A stretch of 64,000 bases of DNA from Antitrichia curtipendula. Its lineage: Eukaryota; Streptophyta; Bryopsida; Hypnales; Leucodontaceae. Every line of letters begins with the position of its first letter. Position 1 is the stretch's first letter. Shown one piece after another: positions 11,951-24,649 of the stretch. The DNA lies in the NCBI GenBank assembly GCA_951230915.1, contig OX579639.1, positions 24,180,001 to 24,244,000 on the forward strand. Reading direction: 5' to 3'. A program made the translations under genes and the position numbers. Under the pieces are notes generated by a model that did not search any database, was not told the origin of the DNA, and saw only the letters and a list, made by a program, of their open reading frames with translations.

Positions 11951-14900
11951 ATGGCCTCCTCCTCCAACAACCCCGAGGACGACTTTATCCTCCCGGATGA
12001 TGACGATGAGACTCTGTCGGATACTTCTTCTCCCCGTGCAGCTGCTTCTTCTCCTGCGGTCATCCCCAATTTCCGTGGCAAGGTACCCGAGCCCGAAGCG
12101 CCCGATTCGAAGGGTCCGATCAAGGTCGTGCTCTCCCCCATGCTTCCATTCCTCTATCTCTTCCTCTTCCTCCCTCCCTCTCGCATGCTCCCCTTCTTCC
12201 TCGTTAAACCTTCGCTAAACCCTAGCATGCGTTGGCCTTCTTGCTGATGTGGTTTTCGGCCACCGTTCGTTCATCTGCCATCTTGCGGCTTCGCAATGCC
12301 CTCGTTCCGCCAAGGGTGCCCTTCCCTGTTGCCCTCTCTTTCTATGCATTTCCTCCCTCCCGTTTCTCTCTCTGAGGTTCACAGGCCGCGTTGATTTTCC
12401 GAGGTCCTTCTGATGATGCCATCTGGTAAGGTTAAGGGTACGGTGTCGCACATTCCGCCATTGGAGGTTCACTACCTCAAGTGCTGATGACGACATAAGT
12501 CCACGAGCGATTCTGGTGATCATTCTCAGATAGTTCCTTTTGATTTGACTCCTCCAGGTAGAGTGGGCATCAGATGACGACGAGTCCGAGGACGAAGAGA
12601 GTGAGGAGGAGGAGGAGGAGGAGGAAGAAGACGAGGGGGAACTAAAGCCTACGGAGGCAGGAGGAGATGGCCAGGAGCCGTCTGCGGCTTCCAAGCGGCG
12701 CACGAAGAAGAGACGAGAGGAGGAGGAGGAAGAAGAAGAAGTTTTGGAAGAGGAGGACGAGTGGAATTTTCCTATTGACAGGGAGAATTGGAGAGAGGAG
12801 GATCTAGAGGAGGAGTGGGCAGACCCTACTCCTGCCGATGACACAGTGGGCAGAGATCCTGAGTTAGCAGAAGATGATGAGGAACTTATCGCCAAGCTCG
12901 AGAAAGATGGAAGGGCTCCCCCGCAGAGACCTTATTATGTGCCTTACAGGAAGTGGTATCCTTCAATTCCCGAAGACCATCCTGATATTGACAGCCCGGA
13001 AGCTGTTGTGGAGGAGCTGGAACGCATGGAGGAATTCCTAGTATGGGCTAGTTACATTTTTGAAGATGGATCATCGTAAGCGATTATCGCGTCTCTGCTC
13101 AATCTTGTTGACCTAGCGCTATGTTTTTTGCTTGTGTTCTCCGTGAGGGCTACCAAAGGTCTGGAACTCGTGTCCGTACGGGCTTGCCTGGAAGGGCCCT
13201 CCTTTCTTCCCTCTCGCATTGGTCACTTTATTGTGGACTCTCCAGCGTGACATTCTGACTGCAAGTTTCCAATCTGGGTTAAGAATTATGATTTGAACTT
13301 CAAATGCATCCAAGATTCATTATTTTCATGTGGATCCGAAAGAACTTTCCATGGATACTCAGTTCTTTCTTGAACCATATAGTGCACTATTAGTAGGATC
13401 AGATAAGGTTCTATCTGCTATGCCTTGTGCCATACACTTCTGTTTTCAGTGTTTTAACTGATGCACATTATCATTTCGAATAGCGTATCAAGATGCTTGG
13501 TGGTTTGATCTAGAAGCGTTATGCGAGTCACCCTTGTAGTGATCGCCATCACAATCTGATATCTGTAATGTATGTCATTTATCAGTTATGAAGGAACAGT
13601 ATGGGACGACCTTGCGCATGGGAAGGGTGTTTACACAACGCCACTGGAGCTTTGCAGGTAGGAAGCTTACTTCAATGCATTTTGTTGTCCTTTTTGACAG
13701 AATTGTTTACATATCTATTACTTGGTTTGTTTAGTAATCAGCTTTACTACTGGGTGAACGTGGAGATAAATGCTTAGAATGGTGTAGAATAGTAATCCTT
13801 TTTTTTTTTTTCAGATATGAAGGTGAATGGTTTCAGAACCTCATGCAAGGACATGGGGTCATCGAAGTGGACATTCCTGTGGCTGATCCACCCCCTGGCT
13901 CTGAGTAAGTTCCTGCTCATATATGTTGCCTCAGTGTTGTCAGCCTCTATAGAATTTATCAGATGTTTGTCTGAATTGTGGTGAGTAGAAGTTTTAATTT
14001 TGTCTAGAAAATCTTTAACCCCTGAGTGCCCGAGGTATAAAAAGAATCCACTTTGGAAGCTCATCTTCATTTTTAGTACCTTTCAAAACATATTTATGTT
14101 GTTTGAAAATGTAAGGTATGATTTTGATTCATTTTGTTAATTTTCGTGAAGCTTTCTCAATGATTTGTTTCAACCCCTATACAACGGAAGCGGCCACTTT
14201 GACCCTTTGGGCACTTGGGGGTTAATAAGACCCTTCCTTTATTTGTTATTTGTACCCATGCCTCGAAATAAATATGTCTCTTATGCCATCCAGATTTCTG
14301 TGTGATTATCGTTATCATCAAATTCCTATGTTCACAATTTAGTCTGGAGGACATTAGGAATACATCACTTCACATGTGCATGCTTCGAAATGTTTTTTTT
14401 TGACGTATGAATTTACAGAACATTCTATTCTTCTCAGGGTTTTTTGTGGACGTTATGACGTATGTGCGGTCTGTCCAGATGTGGAGGTGGAGGTGACCAC
14501 TATGATCATGCATTGTTGTTCTTTTGCTTGCCTTTAAAAATGTGTCGAAATGCAGGTTAGAACGTAAAATGAAAGCAGAGGGGAAGATCTTGAAAACAGA
14601 TTTTCTAGATCCAGAGGATAAGGAATGGTTGCGCATGGACCTCGAGGATACCCTTGCTGACAATCCAGAGGCTGTTGACCCCTCTCCATTCGAAGATGAT
14701 GAGCTCTGGGTGAAGTACTTTGGAGAGAAACCGTAAGTCAAATTTTATCATGCTGCGGTAGTTGTCTTCAGCTAGCTTTCGCATTAGTTCTTGGGACAGA
14801 ATATCTACGAGTGCTACATTCCAGGTTCTCACGAAGTAAGCACTGATATCTGGCGGAATTTGCAGGGAGAAAGGTCATTACAAGTATGCTGGGCAATGGA

Positions 14901-17900
14901 AACACAGTCGTATGCATGGTTGTGGAGTGTACGAGCTTAATGGCCGCCAAACATGGGTGATTATTTCTAAGCTGCTACAATCATTCCTCTACCTTAGGCA
15001 TCCGTCACTTGCAACTGAACCGATAAATAATGCAGAAGCTCGACTGTCTTTAGTATTTGTTCATACATTGTTTAATCCTAAGTGTTCAAATATAAGAAAG
15101 CTTATAGACTATTATGGTAATTTTATAAAACACATCTCTACCGTTTCAAAATATAGGTCATAATTTCCATTTTCTATTGGTGTATTTTGATACGTTCCTA
15201 GTTGATTTATTTCACCACCTATGGATTTGGAAGCGGTCACTGTTGGCCATTTTGACAGTTATGGGTTAAGAGGTTTTCATTTGGTTTTCATTCTTGATGC
15301 TTGGGTGAAGTCTTAATGTTTGTTGAGAGTAATTTGCACCGTAATCAAAGAGTCTAGATATCTGCAACGGTGTCCATTTTCTTGCAGGGGAAGTTCTATT
15401 TTGGAGAGATGCTGCTAGATACGGAGGAGTGTGATGAGAAAATATCAGCTGTAAGATTTGAACTTAACGCTGTCCTGTGTTCTGTAAGAGGTATAATTGT
15501 GGATGTTGCTTTTGAGTGCCTTTATTTTCGGCTCTAAAATCGGGTACACTACTCTGAAAGGAGTTCTGTGTTTTTGCTGTATTCACCTGAGTATAATTCT
15601 GTATCAGGATAATTGACACGTAAGAATTAGGCGGCCTATCTAATTTGAGTTTGATCTGCTTACTTATGGAGATGCTTCTTTGCAGATGCATGCTTCACTA
15701 GCAGAGGTAGCTGCTGCAAAAGCAAGGATGTTTGTTAACAAGCCTGACGGAAGTAAGTCGTTCTTGGTTTGATAACACACCAATGCATAACATTGATTAC
15801 TTGAGTCGAAGAAGCAATCGCTTGAAGTGTCGTCGTAAAACTGGTGTCGAAAGTTTTGCCAATCTTTAGCCATTGTTGTTATTGGTCATGAATAGCTTTG
15901 CCAGCTTTTATAATGACTCATGCGTGTTATAGATTCTTCATTCTTTGTCTAGAATAACAATAGGTTCATTGTTGCGGATTCAGTGGTCCGTGAGATGAAG
16001 GGCCCATTTTCTGATCCTCAGCATCCATACATGTATGAGGAAGAAGACATGTGGATGGCTCCAGGCTTTATTAATCAGTTTTATCCGGTTAGTTCTCCCC
16101 AGCTGCTCTATTACATTGAATTGGAAAATTGGGTAAAATGGTTGAGATTTCGAGTATTATACTAAAATATGGGCTCCTCGATTGGCTATGAGGATACAAT
16201 GCTTATTGTTTCTGGAGTGTGAGGTAGATTGTACACAAGGGATATCAGTTTGGTGCACGTGATTTTGGTCAGCTGAACACATATCAATGACAGGTGCCGG
16301 AACTCTGGGAGAGGTATGTCAAGGAAGTCGATGCTGAACAAGAAATGTGGCTCAATTCATTTACAAAAGCCCCACTTCGAATTCCGATGCCTGCCGAACT
16401 TGAGTACCTGTGGGGAAAAGGTGCTATCTATTGATTTTTGTATCTAGCTTGGCTCTTTGGATGGCTTTCCTGGCGACGTGTGGATGGTTGCTGTGGCATC
16501 GTAATTTTGTTGCATTTTCTTCTACTTGAGTACAAGCGGTTCACCGTTGCTTGGTTGGTGATAGGACTCATCTTTGGCTATGATTTTGTTAAGATCCTGT
16601 CGTTTGTGTGGAATATATTTTGATACGTACGTACTTTGGGGGTCTTCTTGGGTGCGCTGTCGGTTACTCCAGTAAGGACCTAAATTTCACTAATGTCTAC
16701 ATTAGCAGGAGCGAACTTAGTTCATCGCTGCAGCAGTTTGACACATCCGTGGTGTTGCAGATGAGGAGTTCGTGGTCCTTACTGGAGAAGGAGATGGCCA
16801 AAATTCTGATGCAGATGGAGGAGAGATCTTGTTACATGTTCCTTCCGGGCAGCTCATCAATTGGGCTGAGGATGGTGAAGGGAAGCTGCGTTTCTTTATT
16901 CAACCTATAGTTGAAGATGGTTCAGTGGATCCCGACCTGGCTATTCCTCTGCCTATGGGCATGAAACAATTTTTCGGGGAGAAAGCCAGTCCTGAGGATG
17001 ATGATGATGACGATGATGAGGGTGAGGGTGGCAAACCACTAACAAAAGACGAGAGGCTGGAGAAAGATAGGAAAGAGGGTGAAGAAGAGATGAGGAGGCG
17101 CTGGGCTGAGGAGGATGCGGAGAGGGATCTTGAATGGGCAGAGAGAGAGGAGGAACAGCAGCTGGAGTTGGAATTGAAAGAACTTGATGAGCAGCTCGAA
17201 GAGGCAGTTGATGAGGCCGAATTGCAGGTACTCAGTTGCCGTAGTTTCCCAGAAATTTTTCTATTTGTGCTTGTTCGTATCTTTACCATCTATTCCTGGA
17301 TACAGCAGTTTTCAGATGTGCGTACAAACTAATGATTATGATAAATGTCTCTTCAGCTTAAGCTTGAGGAAATTTATGGACAGCAAGAGAGCGGAATGGG
17401 CGAAGGCGAAGGAGAAATTATTGAAGCCCGGAAGGAAAAAGACAGTCCTGTAGAGGAAGACAGATCTTCTGAACCAGGGGTCAAGGATGAGGAAATTGAG
17501 GATGAGGATGAGGAAGACGACGAAGATCCCAAACCGCGAAGCTTTGGCAAGGTTGCCATGGCTAGTCCACAAGGAGGAAGTGTCGGAAACCCACCATTCC
17601 CAACTATATTCGCGTCAATCAGTCTAGTGTCGCAGGTATGTCCTTCGTGGTCACTGGATCGTTGGAAGAAGTTCCTGGTTATTGCCAGTACGTATGGACC
17701 TTAAGCCAATATATACCTCGTTTCTCTTACAAAATTTTATTACCTGATCTAAAGTGTTAACTTGGTTTCTGCATTTTCATCCTTTGTTTCTTGCGCCTTT
17801 CTCTTATCAAGCAGTAATCTCGTGTCTTTCTGGCATGATAAAGGTGTTCAAGTTGATATATTGTAGCTCTCATGGGCATCGGGTGGTCTTTTGACCTCTT

Positions 17901-18264
17901 TGGTTTGTGTGAGCAGGCTACGATGAAGCAGGTGCTTGATCTTACAGTTAAAGACTCCAGGAACTCGTGGCTGGAAAATTTATTTCCTTCAAAATCTTCT
18001 ATAAGCGCAGCACTGAATTCTACAGTTCCATCACTGCAGTCGAAATTCGAGTCGGTGCAGTTTAGCCCTTTCAAAGAAGTCAGTGTGAAGGTGTCTAGCA
18101 GCCGTCCAGTATCGAAATTGACAGCAACGCCCAGACCACGGATACAGCCCAAGTCCAGGACAGCCTCAAGGTCCCGAGGCTCTTGTTATCGAGTATCTGT
18201 TGAGGAGTTCTGGGATGCGCCAACCAACGAGGCTCTATCTCTTTGCCTACCTTTGGAGGACTAA
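11951..18264 (+). CDS. TIC100: TIC100, MORN-repeat subunit of the 1-MDa chloroplast inner-envelope translocon
   Basis: Works with TIC20, TIC56 and TIC214 in import of preproteins across the inner envelope (Arabidopsis EMB1211). Exons: 11951-12124, 12558-13075, 13586-13657, 13815-13904, 14556-14732, 14866-14956, 15388-15450, 15686-15752, 15984-16087, 16294-16420, 16761-17227, 17357-17635, 17917-18264. They sum to 2577 nt (858 aa plus stop), all GT-AG, close to the usual family length. The N-terminus is very acidic. Three MORN-type units follow: YEGTVWDDLAHGKGVY, YEGEWFQNLMQGHGV and YAGQWKHSRMHGCGVYEL. Diagnostic blocks are LAEVAAAKARMFVNKPDG, DPQHPYMYEEEDMWMAPGF and EMWLNSFTKAPLRIPMPAE. A Glu-rich coiled coil follows (exon 11), then an S/R-rich tail. 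No obvious classical transit peptide. Introns 4 and 6 carry TTAA MITEs. Identification is firm; the last exon is the least conserved part. Confidence 0.97.
14019..14221. mobile_element. Short piggyBac-like MITE in TIC100 intron 4 (203 bp)
   Basis: Flanked by TTAA at 14015-14018 and 14222-14225. Left end CCCCTGAGTGCCCGAGG, right end complement CCCCCAAGTGCCCAAAGG. Lies wholly between exons 4 and 5, clear of splice sites. Confidence 0.75.
15076..15265. mobile_element. Short piggyBac-like MITE in TIC100 intron 6 (190 bp)
   Basis: TTAA at 15072-15075 and 15266-15269. Left end TCCTAAGTGTTCAAATATAAG resembles the left end of the intron-4 copy, and the right end shares its inner GGAAGCGG(C/T)CAC block. 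This makes it an older, more diverged sibling. Confidence 0.6.
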
Positions 18265-18942
18265 GCAGATTAGATTCTTGACATTATTTTTCCTCTAGTC
18301 GGCAGAATTTTTCTCTTTCAACCTTCTGCACTGGTTTGCAACATCGGTACGGTTGTAGGATGACTTCTGTTGGCTAGTTCCCGTGCAGAAGAAGCACCTT
18401 GTGATGTAAGAGTAGGGGCCAAGTGTCCCTCACCACTCTTGCGGTCTGCTTGATTTCGATCAAATATAATGTGAGTGTTTTTAAGTTCAAGTTACGTGTA
18501 TCAGTGTCAGCTTTAAAGGCCTCTGAAAAGCCAATGCTTTGTGGAGGTAAACTAACTTATCAAGCAAAGGTCCCAGGTCTTGGTTCCTAGCTAACTTAAC
18601 TTCATGAGGATCCAATCAGGTTCTCTGAGAAGAATATTGTCATCATTAAAGCTCCATACCACTGTCCAGCATTTCATACAAGAATTTTTTACTTTTAGTT
18701 TTTTGTTTCTTTGGTTGAGAAGATATAAAGCAAGTAATCTATCCACGAACTTCTTTCGGAATATTAACCTTGACAGCGAGCGAAAAATACCGTATTCAGT
18801 TTAGTTAGTATGTGTCACAATGATGCTTAGAACTTAAAACAAGGGTGATCAATTTATTTCTCAAGTAAGGGGGTCCTGTTGAAAACAAATGAAATGCACT
18901 GGCTATGAGAAGTTGGAATGTAAGACGTAAGAACTCTAGAAG
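18265..18942. other. TIC100 3' flank, no further gene
   Basis: Likely 3' UTR just after the stop, then AT-rich DNA. No definite polyadenylation signal chosen. Confidence 0.4.
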
Positions 18943-18946
18943 TTAA

Positions 18947-19881
18947 AGGGACTAAATGCCCGAGGCACCAAATAAAAGTCTTTAATTTGATAACTTTAAC
19001 TTTTATTAAATAAAAGGTCCTTTAATTTCTAGGGGCACTAAGGGGCACTAAGTTTTAGTGTTGACAAAACTTTGAAGTTAAGTAGAACCTTACCAAGTTA
19101 CTATTTTTAGTAGTTTATGTTTTTGAAAGTTCTTTTTGAAGTCTAATTTTATCATCAAACAATCAAATTTGAAATGAATTATTATGATTTTTCTATGCAA
19201 GATTTTGTTTAAGGGTGTCCATTGCAAATCTTGATTTTCTAGTGTTGAAGGCTCTTAGAAATGAGTCTTAAGTACACGAGATCTTAGAGAAAAAATCTCA
19301 CTAGAAATTCATTTAAAAAAATTGTAGATTAGATTTTGAAAAGCCATAAATTGATTGGGGTTATGCATATTATGTTTTAACTTCGTATTTTTTTATGACC
19401 AATTTGACATGTGAAGAGGATTGCAAGACTTCAAATCACTTTCACACTTTTAACAACCTCATAATCAAACATTATAATCTTTCAATCCATAAATAATATT
19501 GTTGTGTTTTCTTTTCCTACATAATCTCTAACATATCTAGTTTGAATTTGTATGGTTACAATTTTTAAAAATTGATAAAAACTTATCAAAATGTTGGTTT
19601 TTTATTCAATTTTACCCTTAAGCAATGTTGCAGCCGTTTTTTAGTCAATGAATGATAAGGAATCTTTGTATAGAACAAAAGTGCTATTGTTCATCCTTAG
19701 AATTTGTGCAAAAAGGGAAAATCATACATAGTAGTTTGACCTCCAATGAGTACTTTTGATTTTTTTTAAGTAGATGATGTCATATACTACCAAAAGGAAT
19801 AATTTCCATAGTCACTGACTAGGCGTTCAAGGGTTAGAACAAATTCTAAGAATCTCAAAAAAGACCTTGGGCATTTAGGGA
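18947..19881. mobile_element. piggyBac-like MITE (935 bp)
   Basis: TTAA at 18943-18946 and 19882-19885. Left end ...ACTAAATGCCCGAGG, right end complement TCCCTAAATGCCCAAGG. Interior AT-rich, non-coding. Confidence 0.7.
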
Positions 19882-19885
19882 TTAA

Positions 19886-21654
19886 GATGTAATTTAGGTA
19901 GTAACAAGATTCAAGGGAGTTGACTTGAGATTTATTTTGAGGTGATTCCAAGTTATATTTTTGAGGTTCATTGTCCCTATCTTCGAGTGAATTTCTATTT
20001 TGGAACATATTACTTTGAAAATTCATAGATATTTTATTTTTATTAGAAAATTACGATTTCAATTAGATTTGGTTTGTAGAAAAGCACACATAAATACCAC
20101 TCAAAAAGTTGTCTCTAAGCTATCTAGACTACAAATCATGTTGGTTGCAAGTTGGTATACCTTAGATAGTTGTAATAGGAAATCAATGGTAATACAAAAT
20201 AATATGACTGTCTTCTTGTCTCTAATTTTTCTAATCTTTTTTGTTTGGGTGAAAGTTATTTGGCTATTAGAGTTATTCGTAAAGTAAACCCAAGTTTAGA
20301 GGTAAAACTGGGGTTTGAACCCCTGCTTTATGTAAAAAAGCAGGTGAAAAAGTAAAAAGCTCGCGCAATCAACACTAGCAAAACTAAACTTGGGACCAAA
20401 CTTTCTTTCGCATCGAAATGGTGCCTAAAAAAGTTTGGACCTGAGTTTACCTGTTACAGAAATTGTACATTGACAGTTTGTGAGAATGGAGGGTGGAGAG
20501 GTTGTTTTTATAATGAAATCCATTGTTCTTTATGAACTCTCAAAGGATATGGGTTTATTTTAAGATTGAGCTCCTCCAAGCTCTTACAAGTTACTTACAA
20601 CTCCAACCATTTACATATCCCATATGGGTTGCTTTACCTCCTTTCACCAATTTGTATAAGAGCTTGTTTAAAACTAGGTATCAAACTAGGGATGACTTTA
20701 CGAATATCTCTAATAGAGATATTGTTTGAATTGGGTTACTAGTGCGCTTTCAAAAATACCAACCATATTTCCATTCTGAAATTTTTGGATGGCTAGTGTT
20801 ACTTAAAACTTTTACTTGGTATCTACGATGGACATATAGATATACAAATATTGATACAATTTATAGGTATAGATACACATATTTAATAATATGGAGATAT
20901 ATGAGTGTACATATGGTTTCATATTTTGTATCTTTTATTACAATTACATACAAATATAACTATATCATCTTTTTATTTGTAAAAATTTCAATTGCTGAAA
21001 AAAGTAATTTGGTTTGAAAAAAATCCCAACAATTTGAATAAAATGAGCTTTGGGTGGTGTCTCTGAATAGATAGAATGACTATCTACTTGCAAACAATAG
21101 ATGACTATTATAGTTGTAGGGCAAGTTTGACAAAATAATAATCCTGAAAACAGATGCCAAAATTTTGGAAAACTATTTTTTCAAAAATAAAAAATTTGTA
21201 TAGTGGAAACAAAAACATTACCAAAAAATAACTTTTAGCATCTACCCAACTTTATATTTTGGAAATAAATAGATGTTCAATTGAGAGGTCATGCTATCCT
21301 TCAATTACAGTAGTATACTATTTTTGAATGATAAAGGTCTAAATGCACAAGAATTAGAAGTTAATAATATTATGTCAAATGTGTAGGATATTCTAAAATG
21401 TCATTGTAAAGAGGTGTGAGTGCCAATGATTGGAGGACCTCAAGCATCCAATAGGTACACAATTATTTGTCGTGTGAAGGTTGAATAGCAAAATCTAGTA
21501 ATATTACAAAGATAGTTGGCTTACAAAATTTGTGCAAGTGAAATTCCAATATGAAACACTATTGCCTAGATTATGAAAAAAATAGAAAATTATCTAATAG
21601 GAATGATGTAAGTCATAGATGCTTAGCCATACCTTAGAAATTCAATTTGAAATC
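19886..21654. other. AT-rich intergenic with one small inverted repeat
   Basis: No supported gene. CCCAAGTTTAG at 20289-20299 is inverted exactly at 20384-20394 (CTAAACTTGGG), possibly a short MITE or part of a longer, poorly matched one. Confidence 0.45.
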
Positions 21655-21790
21655 GAGATTTTGTAAATCATCACCAATGATTATCAAGTAGTTATCATGA
21701 AATGATGAAATATAACTAAGAAGTTTCTTCCAAAATAAATTTTTAGTTTTTTGAAATTGAAATTTGGCATGCTTGATTGATAATAATATA
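21655..21790. repeat. Single-arm relic of the foldback family
   Basis: Resembles the right arm of the foldback at 5480-5590: ATCACCAATG..., then AAATTTGGCATGCTTGATTG against AAATTTGGTATGCTTAATTG. No matching opposite arm nearby. Confidence 0.55.
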
Positions 21791-21808
21791 ACAATTACAA
21801 TTACCAAT

Positions 21809-22847
21809 CACTAGAAGAAAAACGTGTACCACAATCAATTGAAATGCAACTAAGTGTCCTATACAACTATCTTGCAACTATAGTCCTCTCTATTTGTACC
21901 AAACTCTTATGTCATTGTTTGCGTCATTGCTTTACATCATTAATACAATATTTTAGTTGCAAAGTAGTTGTAGAATTAAGTGAATACATTGTTTTAGTCG
22001 CAAAAGAGTCATAGAATGAAGTGCAGGATTATGAAAGTTGTAACAAAGTTCAAATTTACAATGAATGTGAATTATTCATCATCCAATATTTGTCACAATT
22101 GTTGATGTGGACTAGTCCACACTATATGATATCCACTATGCTGATTTGCAATTGCAAAAAAAGACTAGGAAATTACTAGAAAACAACTGCAACTATAAAA
22201 TAACAATAGTTGTTTCCTAGTTGTTTTATAATAACTTATTAGTTGTTTTGTAGTTGTTTTGTAGTTGTTTCCTAGTTGTTTTTAAATCATTTTTTGATTG
22301 TCTTATATCAATTGTCCCATATCAATTGTCAAGAGTACTATTAGATTGAATATATAACACTTGTAAGTACTTGTATCTTTATGTAATGAGTTCTATTAAT
22401 AGAATTCTAAATTTTCTACAGTTTGTAGATTTTAACATAATGTAGTTATTGAAATCTACAAATTCTACAAGTCACAAACAAGTCGCAAATGTGCCACAAA
22501 TAAGTTGCAAATGAGTCACAATGAAGTCACAAATGAGTCGTAAATAAGTCATAGTCTAATAAAAAATGAATTGCCTATAAGTTGTACAACTCCCCAATTG
22601 AGTGATTGACTTTATGTGGCAGCAAATACCATATAAACAACCATGTCATAAAGTGCATGGATGAAGTTCAAATTCAACTGCCTACTTAGAAACAACATTG
22701 TTTTGCCTTGCAACTATGATATGACTAGAATACTTGTCTACAACAACTAGGGGCCTCAAGATTTTCAACAGTTGCAAATGTCCAATGCAATCCAAAAAGT
22801 AACTAGTTGCTCTTTGTAGTCGCAAACCCCCTCATTTTCTTCTAGTG
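21809..22847. mobile_element. Non-autonomous CACTA (En/Spm) element, 1039 bp
   Basis: Begins CACTAGAAGAAAAACG and ends ...CATTTTCTTCTAGTG, perfect inverted CACTAGAAGAAAA termini, with a 3-bp AAT duplication (21806-21808, 22848-22850). Inside are clustered short repeats: TAGTTGTTTTGTAG-like copies (22205-22290) and AGTCGCAAATGAGTCAC-like copies (22480-22556), resembling CACTA subterminal transposase-binding arrays. No transposase. Confidence 0.85.
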
Positions 22848-22850
22848 AAT

Positions 22851-23453
22851 ATGGTTATACCTTTTTACAAGGAAGTAATATGTTACCAATAATATTTACA
22901 AAGACTTTTCAACATGAAAAGTAATATTACACATACAATGAAAATATTATTTTTTCCCTTGCCAAAATTTCTAACCAAATGTAAATTCATTTGTAACATG
23001 CATTATTAGGACAAATCAATGTACTAACATACCCAAATGATTATTTAGTATGTTCTTAACTATTTATTACAAAGACATAATATTTGTGGACATACTAATC
23101 GTGGTTATTTAGTATAATTGTAGTTGTCAATGGTGTTACAACATTTGTGGTGTATAATGGTGGCATTATTAAATTGGGCATGCTAATTCCCATTCTACTA
23201 ATTCTTCATCCCTACTAAATAATCATTTCAATGTAATGTATGAGTGAGTGAAGTACAATCATGTGCCTAAATCTTTTCTACTCAGTGGCTGTTGACAAAA
23301 TTCAACTAATTTCTCCACAAGCTACTTTGCTTTTGCATCACTAGGATTATGGTCTACAATGAAGATGTATGCCTGTACTATAGATACATGTGGAAAATTT
23401 TAGTATCTTACTTTACGTATGAACAATTATACGACTACATAAAACTAACAATA
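22851..23453. other. AT-rich intergenic, no gene
   Basis: Nothing recognisable. Confidence 0.4.
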
Positions 23454-24190
23454 TTAACCCCTGAATGGCCCTTGGGGTCCTGGACTACGGCACCGTATTC
23501 TACAAATACGGTGAAGCGTGAATTTCAAGAAGCTAGGTGTCGAATTGGAATTGCAATTTAGCCGTTCCGATTGCCTTCTTAGCATTGTGGTTTTGTGCAC
23601 AAATTTTGCTGGGCATCAGGGTGCTGTGATGCACGGGATTTGCACAAGATGCATCTCAAAAGCATAAAGCCTTGTGTGGTGCGAAAGCTACGGATGTTCT
23701 TAAAAATTCAGATGTGTGCTATCAGTAGATCGCTTTGGTAGATGGACTAAAAATCGTGCATGCAGAATCCACAAAAATCAACGAGCGTAGAATAAACCTG
23801 TAGAAGCGATTGTGCGGCGATGTTGTGTAGTTTGCGCTAGAGTCGGGTTGCCCGGATATGTGAAGGACGAGGTGGGAATATGCGTACTTGTAGCGTCCTT
23901 GTTGGTGTTGTAATCTTGTACGACATAGCGCTGTCGTGATGTAAATAAGTACACTGTATAGAATGTGTGCTAATTTATATTTTAAAGAGATTCTATAATT
24001 TGAAGGTTGAAAATTATTGGTGGCGCTTCTAGTGGCTTCATGGTGACGCTCCTAATGGCTTCAAGGTGACGCTTGTTGCTAATGGAGTTGTTAAAAAGAT
24101 GAAAGTCCTGGACTTGTTTTACCAATTACTTTGGAGTGTTCTTTTGAGTTCATTTAAAATCTATGCGTGGATTTAAAGTTCGATTTTAGA

Positions 24191-24649
24191 ATGTCGAACT
24201 GGAGGATTTTTATGGAGTCGCAAGATCTAGAGTTTCAACTAGAGGCTGAATTAGAGCTTTCCTTGTCACAATTGTCAGTTCAACCATCTCAGCCGACGAC
24301 TTCTGTACCAATGCCAATATATTTGCAGGATGAGGCTGGACCTTCTCGTCCGTTAAAGAAACCTCGTGTAGAGCAACGTTGGCATGGTAATCTCCAGAGA
24401 AACGCTCGTACTTTGGTGATCCTATTCCAAGTTGGATGTGTTGAACGGGGCACCCAAGAAGTGGCATTTGAAGCAAGTTATAAGGGCCTGAACAACGATA
24501 AATATTATTGTATGGTAAGGCCAATCAAAAGAAGCCTTGGCCATCAGCATAGGTTAAAAGGGCAAGTGAATCCTTTAACAAAGGCCAAATGTGCAAATTA
24601 TGTTGCAAATATTATCAAGTGCATTCTCAAGTTTTTGCAGATGGAATAG
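24191..24649 (+). CDS. Unrecognised ORF (about 152 aa) inside the piggyBac element
   Basis: Continuous from an ATG at 24191 to TAG at 24647-24649. The N-terminal part is Glu/Leu-rich (possible short helix) followed by S/P/T-rich linker and a basic PLKKPR stretch that could be a nuclear localisation signal. The C-terminal half (QVGCVERGTQEVAFEASYKG, LNNDKYYCMVRPIKRSLGHQ) has ordinary globular composition and reads like real protein. I do not recognise a family. It lies on the strand opposite the transposase. It could be an accessory gene of the element, a captured host exon or part of another nested element. Confidence 0.4.
   Translation: MSNWRIFMESQDLEFQLEAELELSLSQLSVQPSQPTTSVPMPIYLQDEAGPSRPLKKPRVEQRWHGNLQRNARTLVILFQVGCVERGTQEVAFEASYKGLNNDKYYCMVRPIKRSLGHQHRLKGQVNPLTKAKCANYVANIIKCILKFLQME

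Noticed and set aside
12215..12895. Minus-strand ORF of 226 residues, Ser-rich
   Set aside because: Mirror image of the Asp/Glu codons of TIC100 exon 2.
16900..17559. Minus-strand Ser-rich ORFs
   Set aside because: Shadows of the acidic exons 11 and 12 of TIC100.
20742..21017. ORF of 91 residues rich in Tyr, Ile and Arg
   Set aside because: AT-driven low-complexity frame; starts without clear context and has no homology signal.
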